DNA from: an uncultured Alistipes sp.
GTDB taxonomy: Bacteria > Bacteroidota > Bacteroidia > Bacteroidales > Rikenellaceae
Assembly: GCF_949296715.1 (NCBI RefSeq)
Contig: NZ_CASFQD010000025.1
Location: 62,001-126,000 of the forward strand
DNA length: 64,000 nucleotides
Direction: 5' to 3'
Shown in pieces: positions 25,923 through 35,182 of the stretch. The position numbers and the translations under genes were made by a program. How positions within the stretch are numbered: the stretch's first letter is position 1; each line of letters starts with the position of its first letter. A model generated the notes under the pieces. It made no database searches and had not been told where the DNA came from. It saw only the letters and a list, made by a program, of their open reading frames with translations.

Positions 25923-28232
25923 ATGAAAAGGATTTTCTACCTGCTGCTGGCGCTGCTCGTCGCCGCAGCCGTCTCGTGCGGCAAGGATTCGACTTCCGGC
26001 AAGGGAGGTGGCCTGCTCGCCGTCACCCCCTCGGCACTCGAATTCGACACCGGGGGCGGGAGCGAACTCATCGAGCTGAAGACCGACGCCGGGTCGTGGT
26101 CGCTCACGCAGAGCGACGGCACGGCGTGGTGCACGCCCGAGCGGACCTCGGGCCGGACCTCGACCTCGTTCCACGTTACCGTCACGGCCAACACGGGCGG
26201 CACGGAGCGCAGCGCGACGCTGACCTTCACCGCCCCGGGCTGCGAGGAGGTTGCCCTCACGGTGCGGCAGGCGGGTGATACCCCTGCGGGCAGCGAGCCC
26301 GTCGTGGCGGAGCCCGACGCATGGGACGGCGTCAAGCGCGCCGACATCTCCTACCAGGTGCTGGTCTACAGTTTTGCCGACGGCGACGGCGATACGAAAG
26401 GCGACCTCAAGGGGCTGACCGAGCGGCTGGACTACCTCGACGAGATGGGCGTCTCGGCCGTCTGGCTCTCGCCGATCCACCCCTCGTCGTCGTACCACGG
26501 CTACGACGTGCTCGACTACGAGGCCGTCAACCCGGCCTTCGGCACGGACGCCGACCTGCAGGCCTTCATCGACGCCGCACACGCCCGCGGCATCCGCGTA
26601 TACCTGGACTACGTGCTCAACCACACGGGCAGGGAGCATCCGTGGTTCCGCGACGCCGTCTCCTCGGAGCAGAGCCCCTGCCGCGGCTACTACATCTTCT
26701 CGAAGGACCCGCAGGGCGACATCGCCGCCGGGCGCATCGACCAGATCGCGACGGAGGGTGCGGCCGGCTACGACGCCGGGCAGTGGTTCTCGACCGACTC
26801 GAACGCCGGGGCCACGGGCCGCTTCCGCTTCGAGTTGGACTGGAGCAACGCCTCGGCCCCGACGGTCACCGTCACCGAGACGACCGACGCGCCCGATGCG
26901 GAGAACACCGACACCTCGGCCGGCGGCAAGTACCTCTACTACGGCGACCAGCAGATGGCCCGCTTCTATACGGACGACGACACGCACTATCGCCTGACGC
27001 TCGACTTCGACTCGGACTGGGGCTTCCTGATCCGCACCTCGACCACCTCGTGGGCCGCCGGCACGAAGTACGGCGCGCCCGACAACCGGACGATCCTCGA
27101 ACTGGGCGTGCCCTTCACGCTCACGTCGGCATCGACGGCGGCCAACATCCAGTTCTCGCTGCCGACGATGTACCACTCGCACTTCTGGACCGCGGCCTTC
27201 GCCGACCTGAACTACGGCAAGGCCTCGGAGGCCGACGCATCGGCCGCTTTCAAGGCGGTGACCGAAGCGGCCGACAAATGGGTTGAGATGGGTGTCGACG
27301 GCTTCCGCCTCGACGCCGTGAAGCACATCTACCACAACGCCTACAACGACGAGAACCCCACCTTCCTCAAGAAGTTCTACGACCGCATGAACGAGAGCTA
27401 CCACGCCCGCGGCGGCGAGGGCGACTTCTACATGGTGGGCGAGATGCTGGACGATGCGGCGAACGTCGCCCCCTACTACAAGGGGCTGCCGGCACTGTTC
27501 GAGTTCTCGTTCTGGTACAAGCTGCGCTGGGCCCTGCAGAACGGCATCGGCCGCTACTTCGTCAAGGACATCCTCGAGTACCAGCCCGCCTACCGCCAGT
27601 ACCGCGCCGACTACATCGAGGCCACGAAGCTCTCGAACCACGACGAGGACCGCGCCGCCTCGGAGCTCGGCCGCGTGGAGGGACGCCTGCGCGTCGCCGC
27701 CGCCGTGCTGCTCACGGCGCAGGGCGATCCCTACATCTACCAGGGCGAGGAGCTCGGCTACTGGGGCACGAAGTCCAACGGCGACGAGTATGTCCGCACG
27801 CCGATCCTCTGGGACCGCGCCGGGCGCGAGCTCGCCTCGGGCAGCCTCTCGGGCAAGGTCGACCGCCAGATGCTGACGGAGTCAATCTCGGTTGAGGCGC
27901 AGGCCGAGGAGGAGAACTCGCTGCTGAACCTCTACCGCACCTTCGCCCGCCTGCGCAACACCTACCCGGCGCTGGCCGAGGGGGCGATGACCAAACACCC
28001 GATCTACAACGAAAACAACGCCGACGAGGAGGCCGTGGCGGTCTGGTACCGCGAGAAGGAGGGCGAGCGGATGTTCGTCGCCCACAACTTCGGCGACAAG
28101 GCCCGGACGCTGACCCTCGACGACACCCTCGGCAAGGCCGTGGGCCTCTCGGGCGAGGCGATGATCAAGCGCGACGGCGGCAGCACGCTCCTCACGCTGG
28201 GGGCCTACTCCTCGGTTGTCTTCACCTTATAA
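25923..28232 (+). CDS. SusG-type alpha-amylase lipoprotein: BACON domain plus GH13 with inserted module
   Basis: A 769-residue surface amylase. The signal ends AAAVSC (Cys19). A BACON-type beta domain covers about residues 30-120 (PSALEFDTGGGSELIELKTD opens it). The GH13 barrel starts at ADISYQVLVYSFADGDGD and is interrupted at about residues 255-415 by a beta-rich segment in the position where SusG carries CBM58. Catalytic residues are intact: nucleophile Asp464 (GFRLDAVKH), acid/base Glu507 (MVGEMLDD) and Asp574 (LSNHDEDR). It would cut starch at the surface for SusCD import. The combination of BACON and an inserted module is unusual. It starts 105 bases after the SusE/F-like gene. Confidence 0.9.
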   Translation: MKRIFYLLLALLVAAAVSCGKDSTSGKGGGLLAVTPSALEFDTGGGSELIELKTDAGSWSLTQSDGTAWCTPERTSGRTSTSFHVTVTANTGGTERSATLTFTAPGCEEVALTVRQAGDTPAGSEPVVAEPDAWDGVKRADISYQVLVYSFADGDGDTKGDLKGLTERLDYLDEMGVSAVWLSPIHPSSSYHGYDVLDYEAVNPAFGTDADLQAFIDAAHARGIRVYLDYVLNHTGREHPWFRDAVSSEQSPCRGYYIFSKDPQGDIAAGRIDQIATEGAAGYDAGQWFSTDSNAGATGRFRFELDWSNASAPTVTVTETTDAPDAENTDTSAGGKYLYYGDQQMARFYTDDDTHYRLTLDFDSDWGFLIRTSTTSWAAGTKYGAPDNRTILELGVPFTLTSASTAANIQFSLPTMYHSHFWTAAFADLNYGKASEADASAAFKAVTEAADKWVEMGVDGFRLDAVKHIYHNAYNDENPTFLKKFYDRMNESYHARGGEGDFYMVGEMLDDAANVAPYYKGLPALFEFSFWYKLRWALQNGIGRYFVKDILEYQPAYRQYRADYIEATKLSNHDEDRAASELGRVEGRLRVAAAVLLTAQGDPYIYQGEELGYWGTKSNGDEYVRTPILWDRAGRELASGSLSGKVDRQMLTESISVEAQAEEENSLLNLYRTFARLRNTYPALAEGAMTKHPIYNENNADEEAVAVWYREKEGERMFVAHNFGDKARTLTLDDTLGKAVGLSGEAMIKRDGGSTLLTLGAYSSVVFTL

Positions 28233-28245
28233 CCCTTTCCCTGCG

Positions 28246-29583
28246 ATGAAACGATTGCTTGCACTGATCCTGGTGGCCGCCTGCGCCGCCTGCGGCACAA
28301 CCCCCGCGGAACCCGCCGCACACCCCGACTGGAGCTACAACGCCGTCGTCTACGAGATGAACGTGCGCCAGTACACCCCCGAGGGGACCTTCGAAGCCGC
28401 CGCCCGCGAACTGCCCCGCCTCAAGGAGCTGGGCGTCGACGTCGTGTGGCTCATGCCCGTCTACCCGATCGGCGTGCTGGAGCGCAAGGGGACGCTCGGC
28501 TCCTACTACGCCATCTCGGACTACTGCGCCACGAATCCCGAATTCGGCACGCTGGAGGATTTCGACCGCCTGCTCGCCGAGGCGCACCGCCTCGGACTGC
28601 GCGTCATCCTCGACTGGGTGGCCAACCACACCTCGCCCGATGCGCGGTGGATCGACGAACGCCCGGCCGACTGGTACGTGCGCGACTCGCTGGACCGCAC
28701 CATCGTGCAGTACGACTGGACGGACATCGCCAAGCTCAACTACGACAACGCCGACATGCGGCGCGAGATGGAGCGCTCGATGCGCTTCTGGCTCGAGCGC
28801 GGCATCGACGGCTTCCGCTGCGACATGGCCTGCGAGGTGCCGATCGACTTCTGGCGCACGACGCTGCCGGCCCTGCGGCGCGACTATCCGCAGATCTACC
28901 TGCTGGCCGAAGGTGAGGACCCGGCGCTGCACGAGGAGGCCTTCGACGCCTCCTACAGCTGGGAGCTGCACCACCTGATGAATGCCATCGCCCGCGGCGA
29001 GAAGGGCGCGGCCGACCTGAAGGCCTACCTCGGGAAGGACGCCGCGACGACGCCCCGCGAGGCCTTCCGCCTGATGTTCACCTCGAACCACGACGAGAAC
29101 TCCTGGGCCGGCACCGAATTCGAACGCATGGGCGATGCCGCGCGCGTCATGGCCCTGTTGACCTTCACGCTGCCCAAGGGACAGCCGCTTGTCTACACCG
29201 GGCAGGAGATCGGCTACGACCACCGCTTCGCCTTCTTCGAGAAGGACCCCGTGCCGCAGTGGTGCGAGAACGAATATACGGATTTCTACCGGCAGCTGAT
29301 CCGCCTGCGCCACGAGAACCCGGTGCTGGCGGCCGGTGAGCGGGGCGCCGAAGCGCGCTTTGCGGCCGAGGGGCTGCTGCCCGAAGGCCTCTTCTGCTTC
29401 TCGCGCGGCGAGGGGGCGGAGGAGGTGACCGTCGTGGCGAACCTCACGGCCGCGGAGCAGGCCCTTGCGCTTCCCTTCGAGGGGCCGCGCCGCGAGTTCT
29501 TCACCGGGGCGGCGCACCCGGGCGGCGAACAGGTGACGCTGCCCGCCTGGGGATGGATGGTCTTCGCCCCGGAGGCGGAGTAG
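28246..29583 (+). CDS. GH13 alpha-amylase-family lipoprotein
   Basis: A 445-residue enzyme with a lipoprotein signal (LVAACAAC; Cys13 or Cys16). A single GH13 barrel starts at WSYNAVVYEMNVRQYTPEGT with no added modules. The triad is complete: Asp193 (GFRCDMACE), Glu222 (LLAEGED) and Asp283 (SNHDENSW). The compact B domain and the WLMPVYPIG start resemble the maltogenic or oligosaccharide-acting side of the family, so it may trim oligosaccharides rather than whole starch. It begins 13 bases after the SusG-type gene. I chose the ATG at 28246, which gives a clean signal, over one 30 bases upstream that lies before the previous stop. Confidence 0.88.
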   Translation: MKRLLALILVAACAACGTTPAEPAAHPDWSYNAVVYEMNVRQYTPEGTFEAAARELPRLKELGVDVVWLMPVYPIGVLERKGTLGSYYAISDYCATNPEFGTLEDFDRLLAEAHRLGLRVILDWVANHTSPDARWIDERPADWYVRDSLDRTIVQYDWTDIAKLNYDNADMRREMERSMRFWLERGIDGFRCDMACEVPIDFWRTTLPALRRDYPQIYLLAEGEDPALHEEAFDASYSWELHHLMNAIARGEKGAADLKAYLGKDAATTPREAFRLMFTSNHDENSWAGTEFERMGDAARVMALLTFTLPKGQPLVYTGQEIGYDHRFAFFEKDPVPQWCENEYTDFYRQLIRLRHENPVLAAGERGAEARFAAEGLLPEGLFCFSRGEGAEEVTVVANLTAAEQALALPFEGPRREFFTGAAHPGGEQVTLPAWGWMVFAPEAE

Positions 29584-29770
29584 CCGCCCGGTCCGATTTC
29601 CGGTCCGCAGAGTTCCGGTCCGACGGCCGGAACTCCCGCCGCAGATGAGGCTGTAAAACAGACCGCCCCGGCCGGGGCCGCAGCCGGTTTCGGCGACGGA
29701 ACGGCCCGGACGGAGGCCTGGCGCCGTTGCATGAACGCAGATTTTTACTAACTTTACAAACGACAATACC
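29584..29770 (+). other. Gap inside the starch run with hairpin and possible internal promoter
   Basis: AGTTCCGG (29611-29618) pairs with CCGGAACT (29627-29634). TAACTTTA (29749-29756) is one mismatch from the -7 consensus and could let the last two genes be expressed separately. Confidence 0.4.
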
Positions 29771-31654
29771 TTGAACCGCATTCTGATGACACTCGCAGCA
29801 GCCGGGCTGGTCGCCTGCGCGACGCAGCCGGCATTCGATCCCGCCACGGTGGCCGACGCCACAGGCGAGGTGACACGCATCGAACCCCTTTCGTGGTGGA
29901 CGGGCATGCAGACACCCCTGCAGCTGCTCGTCGCCGGGGAGCGCATCTCCGATTACGACGTCCGCATCGAGGGCGGGCAGGGCGTGAAAGCCACGGCCGT
30001 ACACAAGGCCGACAGCCCCAACTACCTCTTCGTCGACGTGGCCGTCGACGCCGATGCCGCACCAGGCACCTACTACCTCGTCTTCTCGAAGGAGGGACGG
30101 GAGTTCAAGGCCCCTTACGAGATCGCGGCACGCCGCGAAGGCTCCGCCGAGCGCGGGAGCTTCACCACGGCCGACATGATCTACCTGCTCATGCCGGACC
30201 GCTTCGCCAACGGCGACCCCGCGAACGACTCGACGCCCGACACGCAGGAGAAGGCCGACCGCGACGCCTTCTTCGGCCGGCACGGCGGCGACATCGAGGG
30301 CATCCGCCAGCACCTGGACTACATCTCCTCGCTCGGCGCCACAGTCATCTGGCCCACGCCGCTGCTGCTCGACGACGAGCCCGAAGGGTCGTACCACGGC
30401 TACGCCTGCGCCGACTACTACCGCATTGACCCGCGCTTCGGCACGAACGAATCCTACCGCGACTTCGTCGCCGCGGCCCACGAAAAGGGACTGAAGGTCA
30501 TCATGGACGTGGTGACCAACCACTGCGGCACGGCGCACTGGTGGATGCGCGACCTGCCCTTCGAGGACTGGATCCACCAGTTCCCCGAGTACACGGGCAC
30601 GAACGTCTGCTTCTCGACGAACATGGACCCCAACGCCTCGAAGTACGACCTCAACCTGCAGGAGAGCGGCTGGTTCGTCCCCTCGATGCCGGACATGAAC
30701 CTCGACAACCCCTACGTGCTGCGCTACTTCCAGCAGTGGGCCGCCTGGTGGACCGAGTATGCCGACCTGGACGGCTTCCGCGTCGACACCTACCCCTACA
30801 ACGAGAAGAACCCGATGAGCGAGTGGTGCGCCTCGGTACGCCGCGAGTACCCGAACCTGAACATCGTGGGCGAGTGCTGGACCTCGTCGATCCCGCAGCT
30901 GGCCTACTGGCAGTCGGGCAACCCCAACCGCGACGGCTTCGACTCGCACCTCCCCTCGATCATGGACTTCCCGCTGCAGGAGGCCATCTGCCGCGGCGTG
31001 CCGACCGACTCGCAGCGCTGGGGTGAGGGGATGACGCGCGTCTACGACTGCCTGTCGCACGACTTCGTCTACCACGACCTCTCGAAGATGATGATCTTCG
31101 CGGGCAACCACGACACGGACCGCATCGGCGACGTCGTGCGCAAGAACCCCGAGCGGATGAAGCTTGTGCTGACGATGCTCGCCACGATGCGCGGCATCCC
31201 GCAGATCTTCGCCGGCGACGAGATGATGTTCACCTCGAAGGACCTCTCGCAGGGCCACGGCGGCCTGCGCGTGGACTTCCCGGGCGGCTGGGCCGGCGAC
31301 AAAACCGACCTCTTCGCGGCCGAGGGACGCACGGGCCTCGAGAAGGAGCTCTTCGACCATGCGCAGCGTCTCTTCCAGTGGCGCAAGGGCAAGACGGTGC
31401 TCCACAACGGCCGCACGATGCACTTCCTCACGCGCGACAACACCTACGCCTACTTCCGCTACGACGACACCGACGCCGTCTTCGTCTTCATCAACAACTC
31501 GCGCGGCAAGAAGCAGGTGCCCTGGTCGCACTACGCCGAGATTGCCACGGGGCTGCACGACGGGTGCAACGTCCTGACGGGCGAGGCCGCCGAGGTGAGC
31601 GATGCCACCGTCGTCGGACCGCGGCAGGCGCTGGTTGTGGAATTCAAACGCTAA
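29771..31654 (+). CDS. Neopullulanase-like GH13 lipoprotein (SusA-like)
   Basis: A 627-residue enzyme. Residues about 30-125 are an N-terminal cyclomaltodextrinase-type Ig-like domain. The GH13 barrel follows with DMIYLLMPDRFANGDPANDS and a dense GGDIEGIRQHLDYISSLGA block. Catalytic residues are Asp339 (GFRVDTYPY), Glu368 (IVGECWTSS) and Asp448 (GNHDTDR), numbered from the TTG. The start is uncertain: TTG at 29771 gives a signal with an Arg (lipobox LVAC, Cys16), whereas the ATG at 29786 would leave a signal with no positive charge. The likely role is cutting imported maltooligosaccharides in the periplasm. It ends 13 bases before the GH97 gene. Confidence 0.87.
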   Translation: MNRILMTLAAAGLVACATQPAFDPATVADATGEVTRIEPLSWWTGMQTPLQLLVAGERISDYDVRIEGGQGVKATAVHKADSPNYLFVDVAVDADAAPGTYYLVFSKEGREFKAPYEIAARREGSAERGSFTTADMIYLLMPDRFANGDPANDSTPDTQEKADRDAFFGRHGGDIEGIRQHLDYISSLGATVIWPTPLLLDDEPEGSYHGYACADYYRIDPRFGTNESYRDFVAAAHEKGLKVIMDVVTNHCGTAHWWMRDLPFEDWIHQFPEYTGTNVCFSTNMDPNASKYDLNLQESGWFVPSMPDMNLDNPYVLRYFQQWAAWWTEYADLDGFRVDTYPYNEKNPMSEWCASVRREYPNLNIVGECWTSSIPQLAYWQSGNPNRDGFDSHLPSIMDFPLQEAICRGVPTDSQRWGEGMTRVYDCLSHDFVYHDLSKMMIFAGNHDTDRIGDVVRKNPERMKLVLTMLATMRGIPQIFAGDEMMFTSKDLSQGHGGLRVDFPGGWAGDKTDLFAAEGRTGLEKELFDHAQRLFQWRKGKTVLHNGRTMHFLTRDNTYAYFRYDDTDAVFVFINNSRGKKQVPWSHYAEIATGLHDGCNVLTGEAAEVSDATVVGPRQALVVEFKR

Positions 31655-31667
31655 ACCATATTCCGAC

Positions 31668-33863
31668 ATGAAGAGATACCTCATGCTTTTTGCCGCCGCG
31701 GCCGCCGCGCTCGGCGCCTCGGCCCAGGAGGTGCTCCGCTCACCCGACGGCGAGCTGGAGCTCCGCTTCTCGCTCTCCGACAAGGGAGAACCCACCTACG
31801 TCCTCGACTACAAGGGCCGCGCCGCCGTGCTGCCCAGCCGCATGGGCCTCGAGCTGCGCGGCGACGCCCCGGCGCTGGAGTTCGGCGCCGAGATTCAGAA
31901 GGGCGGCTACGGCGAGCCCGTATCGCTCTACGACGGATTCGAGCAGTGCGGCGCGCAGCGCAGCGAGTTCGACGAGACGTGGCAGCCCGTCTGGGGCGAG
32001 GAGTCGTCGATCCGCAACCGCTACAACGAGCTGGCCGTAACGCTCCGCCAGCCGCAGAGCGGCCGGCAGATGGTCATCCGCTTCCGCCTCTACGACGAGG
32101 GCGTGGGCTTCCGCTACGAGTTCCCCGAGCAGGAGGCGATGACCTATTTCACAATCCGCGAGGAGCGCACGCAGTTCGCCATGACGGGTGACCATACGGC
32201 CTTCTGGATTCCGGGCGACTACGACACGCAGGAGTACGACTACACCGAGTCGAAGCTTTCGGAAATCCGGCAGCTCATGCCGCAGGCCATCACGCCCAAC
32301 TCGTCGCAGACCCCCTTCTCGCCCACGGGCGTGCAGACGGCCCTGCAGCTGAAGAGCGCCGACGGCCTCTACATCAACATCCACGAGGCGGCGCTCGTCG
32401 ACTACCCCTGCATGCACCTCGATCTGGATGATGAGCGGATGGTCTTCACGTCACACCTCACGCCCGACGCCCAGGGGTGGAAGGGCTACATGCAGACCCC
32501 CTGCCACACCCCCTGGCGCACGGTCATGGTCACGGACGACGCCCGCGAGATTCTCGCCTCGCGCCTGATTCTCAACCTGAACGAGCCCTGCGCCATCGAG
32601 GACACGTCGTGGATCAAACCCGTGAAATATGTGGGTGTCTGGTGGGAGATGATTACCGGCAAGAGCGACTGGGCCTACACGCAGGAGCTGCCCTCCGTGC
32701 ATCTCGGCGTGACGGACTACGCCGCCGTGAAGCCCAGCGGGCGCCATGCGGCCAACAACGACAACGTCCGGCGCTACATCGACTTCGCCGCCGAGCACGG
32801 CTTCGACCAGGTGCTCGTCGAGGGTTGGAACGTCGGCTGGGAGGACTGGTTCGGCCACACGAAGGACCACGTCTTCGACTTCGTGACGCCCTATCCCGAC
32901 TTCGACATCGAGGCGCTGAACAAGTATGCCCATGAGAAGGGCGTGCGGCTGATGATGCACCACGAGACCTCCTCGTCGGTGCGCAACTACGAGCGCCATC
33001 TGAAGGAGGCTTACGAACTGATGAACCGCTACGGCTACAACGCCGTGAAGAGCGGTTACGTGGGCGACATCCTGCCGCGCGGCGAGTACCACTACGGGCA
33101 GTGGATGGTCAACCACTACCTCCACGCCGTGCAGGAGGCGGCCCGCCACCACATCATGGTCAATGCCCACGAGGCCGTGCGCCCGACGGGCCTGTGCCGC
33201 ACGTGGCCCAACCTGATCGGCAACGAGTCGGCCCGCGGCACGGAGTACCAGGCCTTCGGCGGCACGAAGCCCGTGCATGTGACGCTGCTGCCCTTCACGC
33301 GCCTGCAGGGCGGTCCGATGGACTACACGCCCGGTATCTTCTCGATGGAGGTCTCGAAGCTCAACCCCGCGAACAACTCGCACGTCAACGCCACGATTGC
33401 CAACCAGCTGGCGCTCTACGTGACGCTCTACTCGCCGTTGCAGATGGCGGCCGACGTGCCCGAGCACTACGAACAGTACATGGATGCCTTCCAGTTCATC
33501 AAGGATGTGGCCGTCGACTGGGACGAGAGCCGCTACCTGCTGGCCGAGCCGGGTGATCTGATCGTCATCGCCCGCCGCGCCAAGGGCTCCGCGGAGTGGT
33601 TCGTGGGCGGCGTGACGGACGAGAACCGCCGCACGGCCGAGTTCAGTTTCGACTTCCTCGATCCGGAGAAGAGCTACGTGGCGACGCTCTATGCCGACGC
33701 CCCGGATGCCGACTACCGGACCAACCCCGAGGCCTACACAATCCGCACGGGCAAGGTGACCGCCAAATCGAAGCTGAAGGTGGAGATGGCCCCGGGCGGC
33801 GGCTTCGCCCTCTCGATCCGCGAGGCCACGGCCGAAGACCGGCGGCTCGGACGGCTGAAATAA
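31668..33863 (+). CDS. susB: GH97 alpha-glucosidase (SusB-like)
   Basis: A 731-residue enzyme releasing glucose from alpha-glucooligosaccharides, close in length to SusB (738). A signal peptide is cleaved after ALGASA. Glutamates align with the SusB set: Glu433 (MHHETSSS), Glu502 (NAHEAVRPTG) and Glu526 (ARGTEYQ). The 24-residue gap between the last two is the same as between SusB Glu508 and Glu532, which indicates the inverting GH97 subgroup. Metal-site and substrate regions look complete. It is the last gene of the starch run and is followed by a strong hairpin. I chose the ATG at 31668, just after the upstream stop. Confidence 0.92.
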   Translation: MKRYLMLFAAAAAALGASAQEVLRSPDGELELRFSLSDKGEPTYVLDYKGRAAVLPSRMGLELRGDAPALEFGAEIQKGGYGEPVSLYDGFEQCGAQRSEFDETWQPVWGEESSIRNRYNELAVTLRQPQSGRQMVIRFRLYDEGVGFRYEFPEQEAMTYFTIREERTQFAMTGDHTAFWIPGDYDTQEYDYTESKLSEIRQLMPQAITPNSSQTPFSPTGVQTALQLKSADGLYINIHEAALVDYPCMHLDLDDERMVFTSHLTPDAQGWKGYMQTPCHTPWRTVMVTDDAREILASRLILNLNEPCAIEDTSWIKPVKYVGVWWEMITGKSDWAYTQELPSVHLGVTDYAAVKPSGRHAANNDNVRRYIDFAAEHGFDQVLVEGWNVGWEDWFGHTKDHVFDFVTPYPDFDIEALNKYAHEKGVRLMMHHETSSSVRNYERHLKEAYELMNRYGYNAVKSGYVGDILPRGEYHYGQWMVNHYLHAVQEAARHHIMVNAHEAVRPTGLCRTWPNLIGNESARGTEYQAFGGTKPVHVTLLPFTRLQGGPMDYTPGIFSMEVSKLNPANNSHVNATIANQLALYVTLYSPLQMAADVPEHYEQYMDAFQFIKDVAVDWDESRYLLAEPGDLIVIARRAKGSAEWFVGGVTDENRRTAEFSFDFLDPEKSYVATLYADAPDADYRTNPEAYTIRTGKVTAKSKLKVEMAPGGGFALSIREATAEDRRLGRLK

Positions 33864-33910
33864 AAATAAGACGCAGGCCGGAGATATCCGGTCTTCGATC
33901 CGCAGAAAAC

Positions 33911-33949
33911 GAGCAGGGCGGGAACCTTCGAAAGGTTCCCGCCCTGCTC
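33911..33949 (+). terminator. Perfect 18-bp hairpin after GH97
   Basis: GAGCAGGGCGGGAACCTT pairs with its exact complement around a 3-base loop. It has no T-run on the plus strand; TTTT follows one base after it on the minus strand. It probably ends or protects the starch transcript. Confidence 0.6.
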
Positions 33950-34010
33950 GTGTCTCCGCCCGCTGCCGCCGCGCCCGCAAAACAAAACCGACCGCTACCC
34001 CCCCCCTACA

Positions 34011-34045
34011 AAAACGGCAGAGCCACATCCTGGGCTCCGCCGTTT
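34011..34045 (-). terminator. Terminator of the ROK kinase gene
   Basis: AAAC-GGC-GAGCC arms pair with GGCTC-GCC-GTTT across one mismatch, and the minus strand continues into five T residues. It lies 22 bases after the kinase stop. Confidence 0.75.
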
Positions 34046-34066
34046 CGTCTGTTCCGTCCGAAAGAA

Positions 34067-35065
34067 TTACATCTCCTGCCAGATCAGCGCCGAGGCGCCG
34101 AGGATGGCGGCGTTCTTGCCCTGGATGCCGCTCGGCAGCAGCTTGACCTTGTTCTTGTAGGTGAAGAGCATGTTCTCCTCCATGTACCACTGCGTCGGTT
34201 CGAAGATCAGCTTGCCGGCCTTCGACAGACCGCCGAAGAGGAAGATCGCCTCGGGCGAGGTGACCGTCACCACGTCGGCAAGGGCCCGGCCCAGCATCTC
34301 GCCCGTGAAGCGGAACGCCTCCTTGGCGATGAGGTCCCCCTGCTCGGCGGCGGCCGAGATCATCGAGGCGTCGAGGTCGCTGAAGGCGATGTCGCGCAGC
34401 TTGCTCGGGGCGTTCATCGTGGCCATCAGCTCGAAGACCGTGCGCTTGATGCCCGTTGCCGAGACGTAGGTCTCCAGGCAGCCGCGGCGTCCGCAGCCGC
34501 ACTCGCGGCCGTTGCGCTCGACGATGACGTGGCCGAATTCGCCGGCGAAGCCGTCGCTGCCGTAGATCATCTCGCCGTTGGCCACGAAGCCCGATCCGAG
34601 GCCCGTGCCGAGCGTGATCATGACAAAGTCCTTCATGCCCTTGGCGTTGCCGTAGATCATCTCGCCGATTGTCGCGGCATTGGCGTCGTTCGTGACAACC
34701 ACCTTCGTGCCGTCAAAATATTTCGAAATATCCTCCGCAATCGGGAAGATGCGGCGCGACTCGTCGGTGTTCTCCTCGCCGGCGCGGAACTTCCAGAGGT
34801 TGGCCGGCGTTTCGATGGTCCCCTTGTGGAAATTGGCGTTCGGGGCGCCGATGCCGATGCCCGCCAGCTCGTATTCGAACGAGAGGCTCGAGGCCAGTGC
34901 GCGCATCGAGTCGCACAGGTCATGGACGTAGGCAGGGTAGTCGTCCACATAGGGATATTTCTTGGTCGAGATGACCGATTCGGCATAGAGGTCTCCGTTT
35001 TCGTCCACCAGGCCGAAAGCCGTGTTGATACCTCCGATATCCACGCCGATAGCGAGTTTTTTCAT
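34067..35065 (-). CDS. ROK-family sugar kinase (probable glucokinase)
   Basis: A 332-residue cytoplasmic kinase. It has the phosphate-binding IGVDIGGINTAFGLVD N-terminus, the catalytic Asp127 in TNDANAA, and the GEFGH sugar-binding motif at 175-179. The ROK zinc signature ECGCGRRGCLE (188-198) has all ligands. The next gene upstream on the plus strand releases glucose, so glucose phosphorylation is the best guess; other hexoses are possible within the family. It is monocistronic with a minus-strand promoter (TAACTTTG, 35100-35107) and the terminator at 34011-34045. Confidence 0.9.
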   Translation of the reverse strand: MKKLAIGVDIGGINTAFGLVDENGDLYAESVISTKKYPYVDDYPAYVHDLCDSMRALASSLSFEYELAGIGIGAPNANFHKGTIETPANLWKFRAGEENTDESRRIFPIAEDISKYFDGTKVVVTNDANAATIGEMIYGNAKGMKDFVMITLGTGLGSGFVANGEMIYGSDGFAGEFGHVIVERNGRECGCGRRGCLETYVSATGIKRTVFELMATMNAPSKLRDIAFSDLDASMISAAAEQGDLIAKEAFRFTGEMLGRALADVVTVTSPEAIFLFGGLSKAGKLIFEPTQWYMEENMLFTYKNKVKLLPSGIQGKNAAILGASALIWQEM

Positions 35066-35099
35066 GGCTGATTTCAGGTTAAAAGTTCAGAATTACCCT

Positions 35100-35107
35100 C
35101 AAAGTTA
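35100..35107 (-). promoter_or_regulatory. -7 element for the ROK kinase
   Basis: The minus strand reads TAACTTTG, 34 bases from the start; it pairs back to back with the plus-strand -7 at 35141-35148. Confidence 0.6.
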
Positions 35108-35140
35108 ATCGGAAAATTCGGCTACTCCAAACTTTTTTGC

Positions 35141-35148
35141 TACTTTTG
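35141..35148 (+). promoter_or_regulatory. -7 element for the prenyl synthase gene
   Basis: TACTTTTG, 34 bases upstream of the start at 35183. Confidence 0.65.
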
Positions 35149-35182
35149 GGACAGAATCACCGTCAAAAAATCCTTTCCGACC

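Noticed and set aside
20200..27641. Long minus-strand frames (1,231 and 1,262 codons) opposite susC to GH13
   Set aside because: The same composition artefact; the plus-strand genes are clear.
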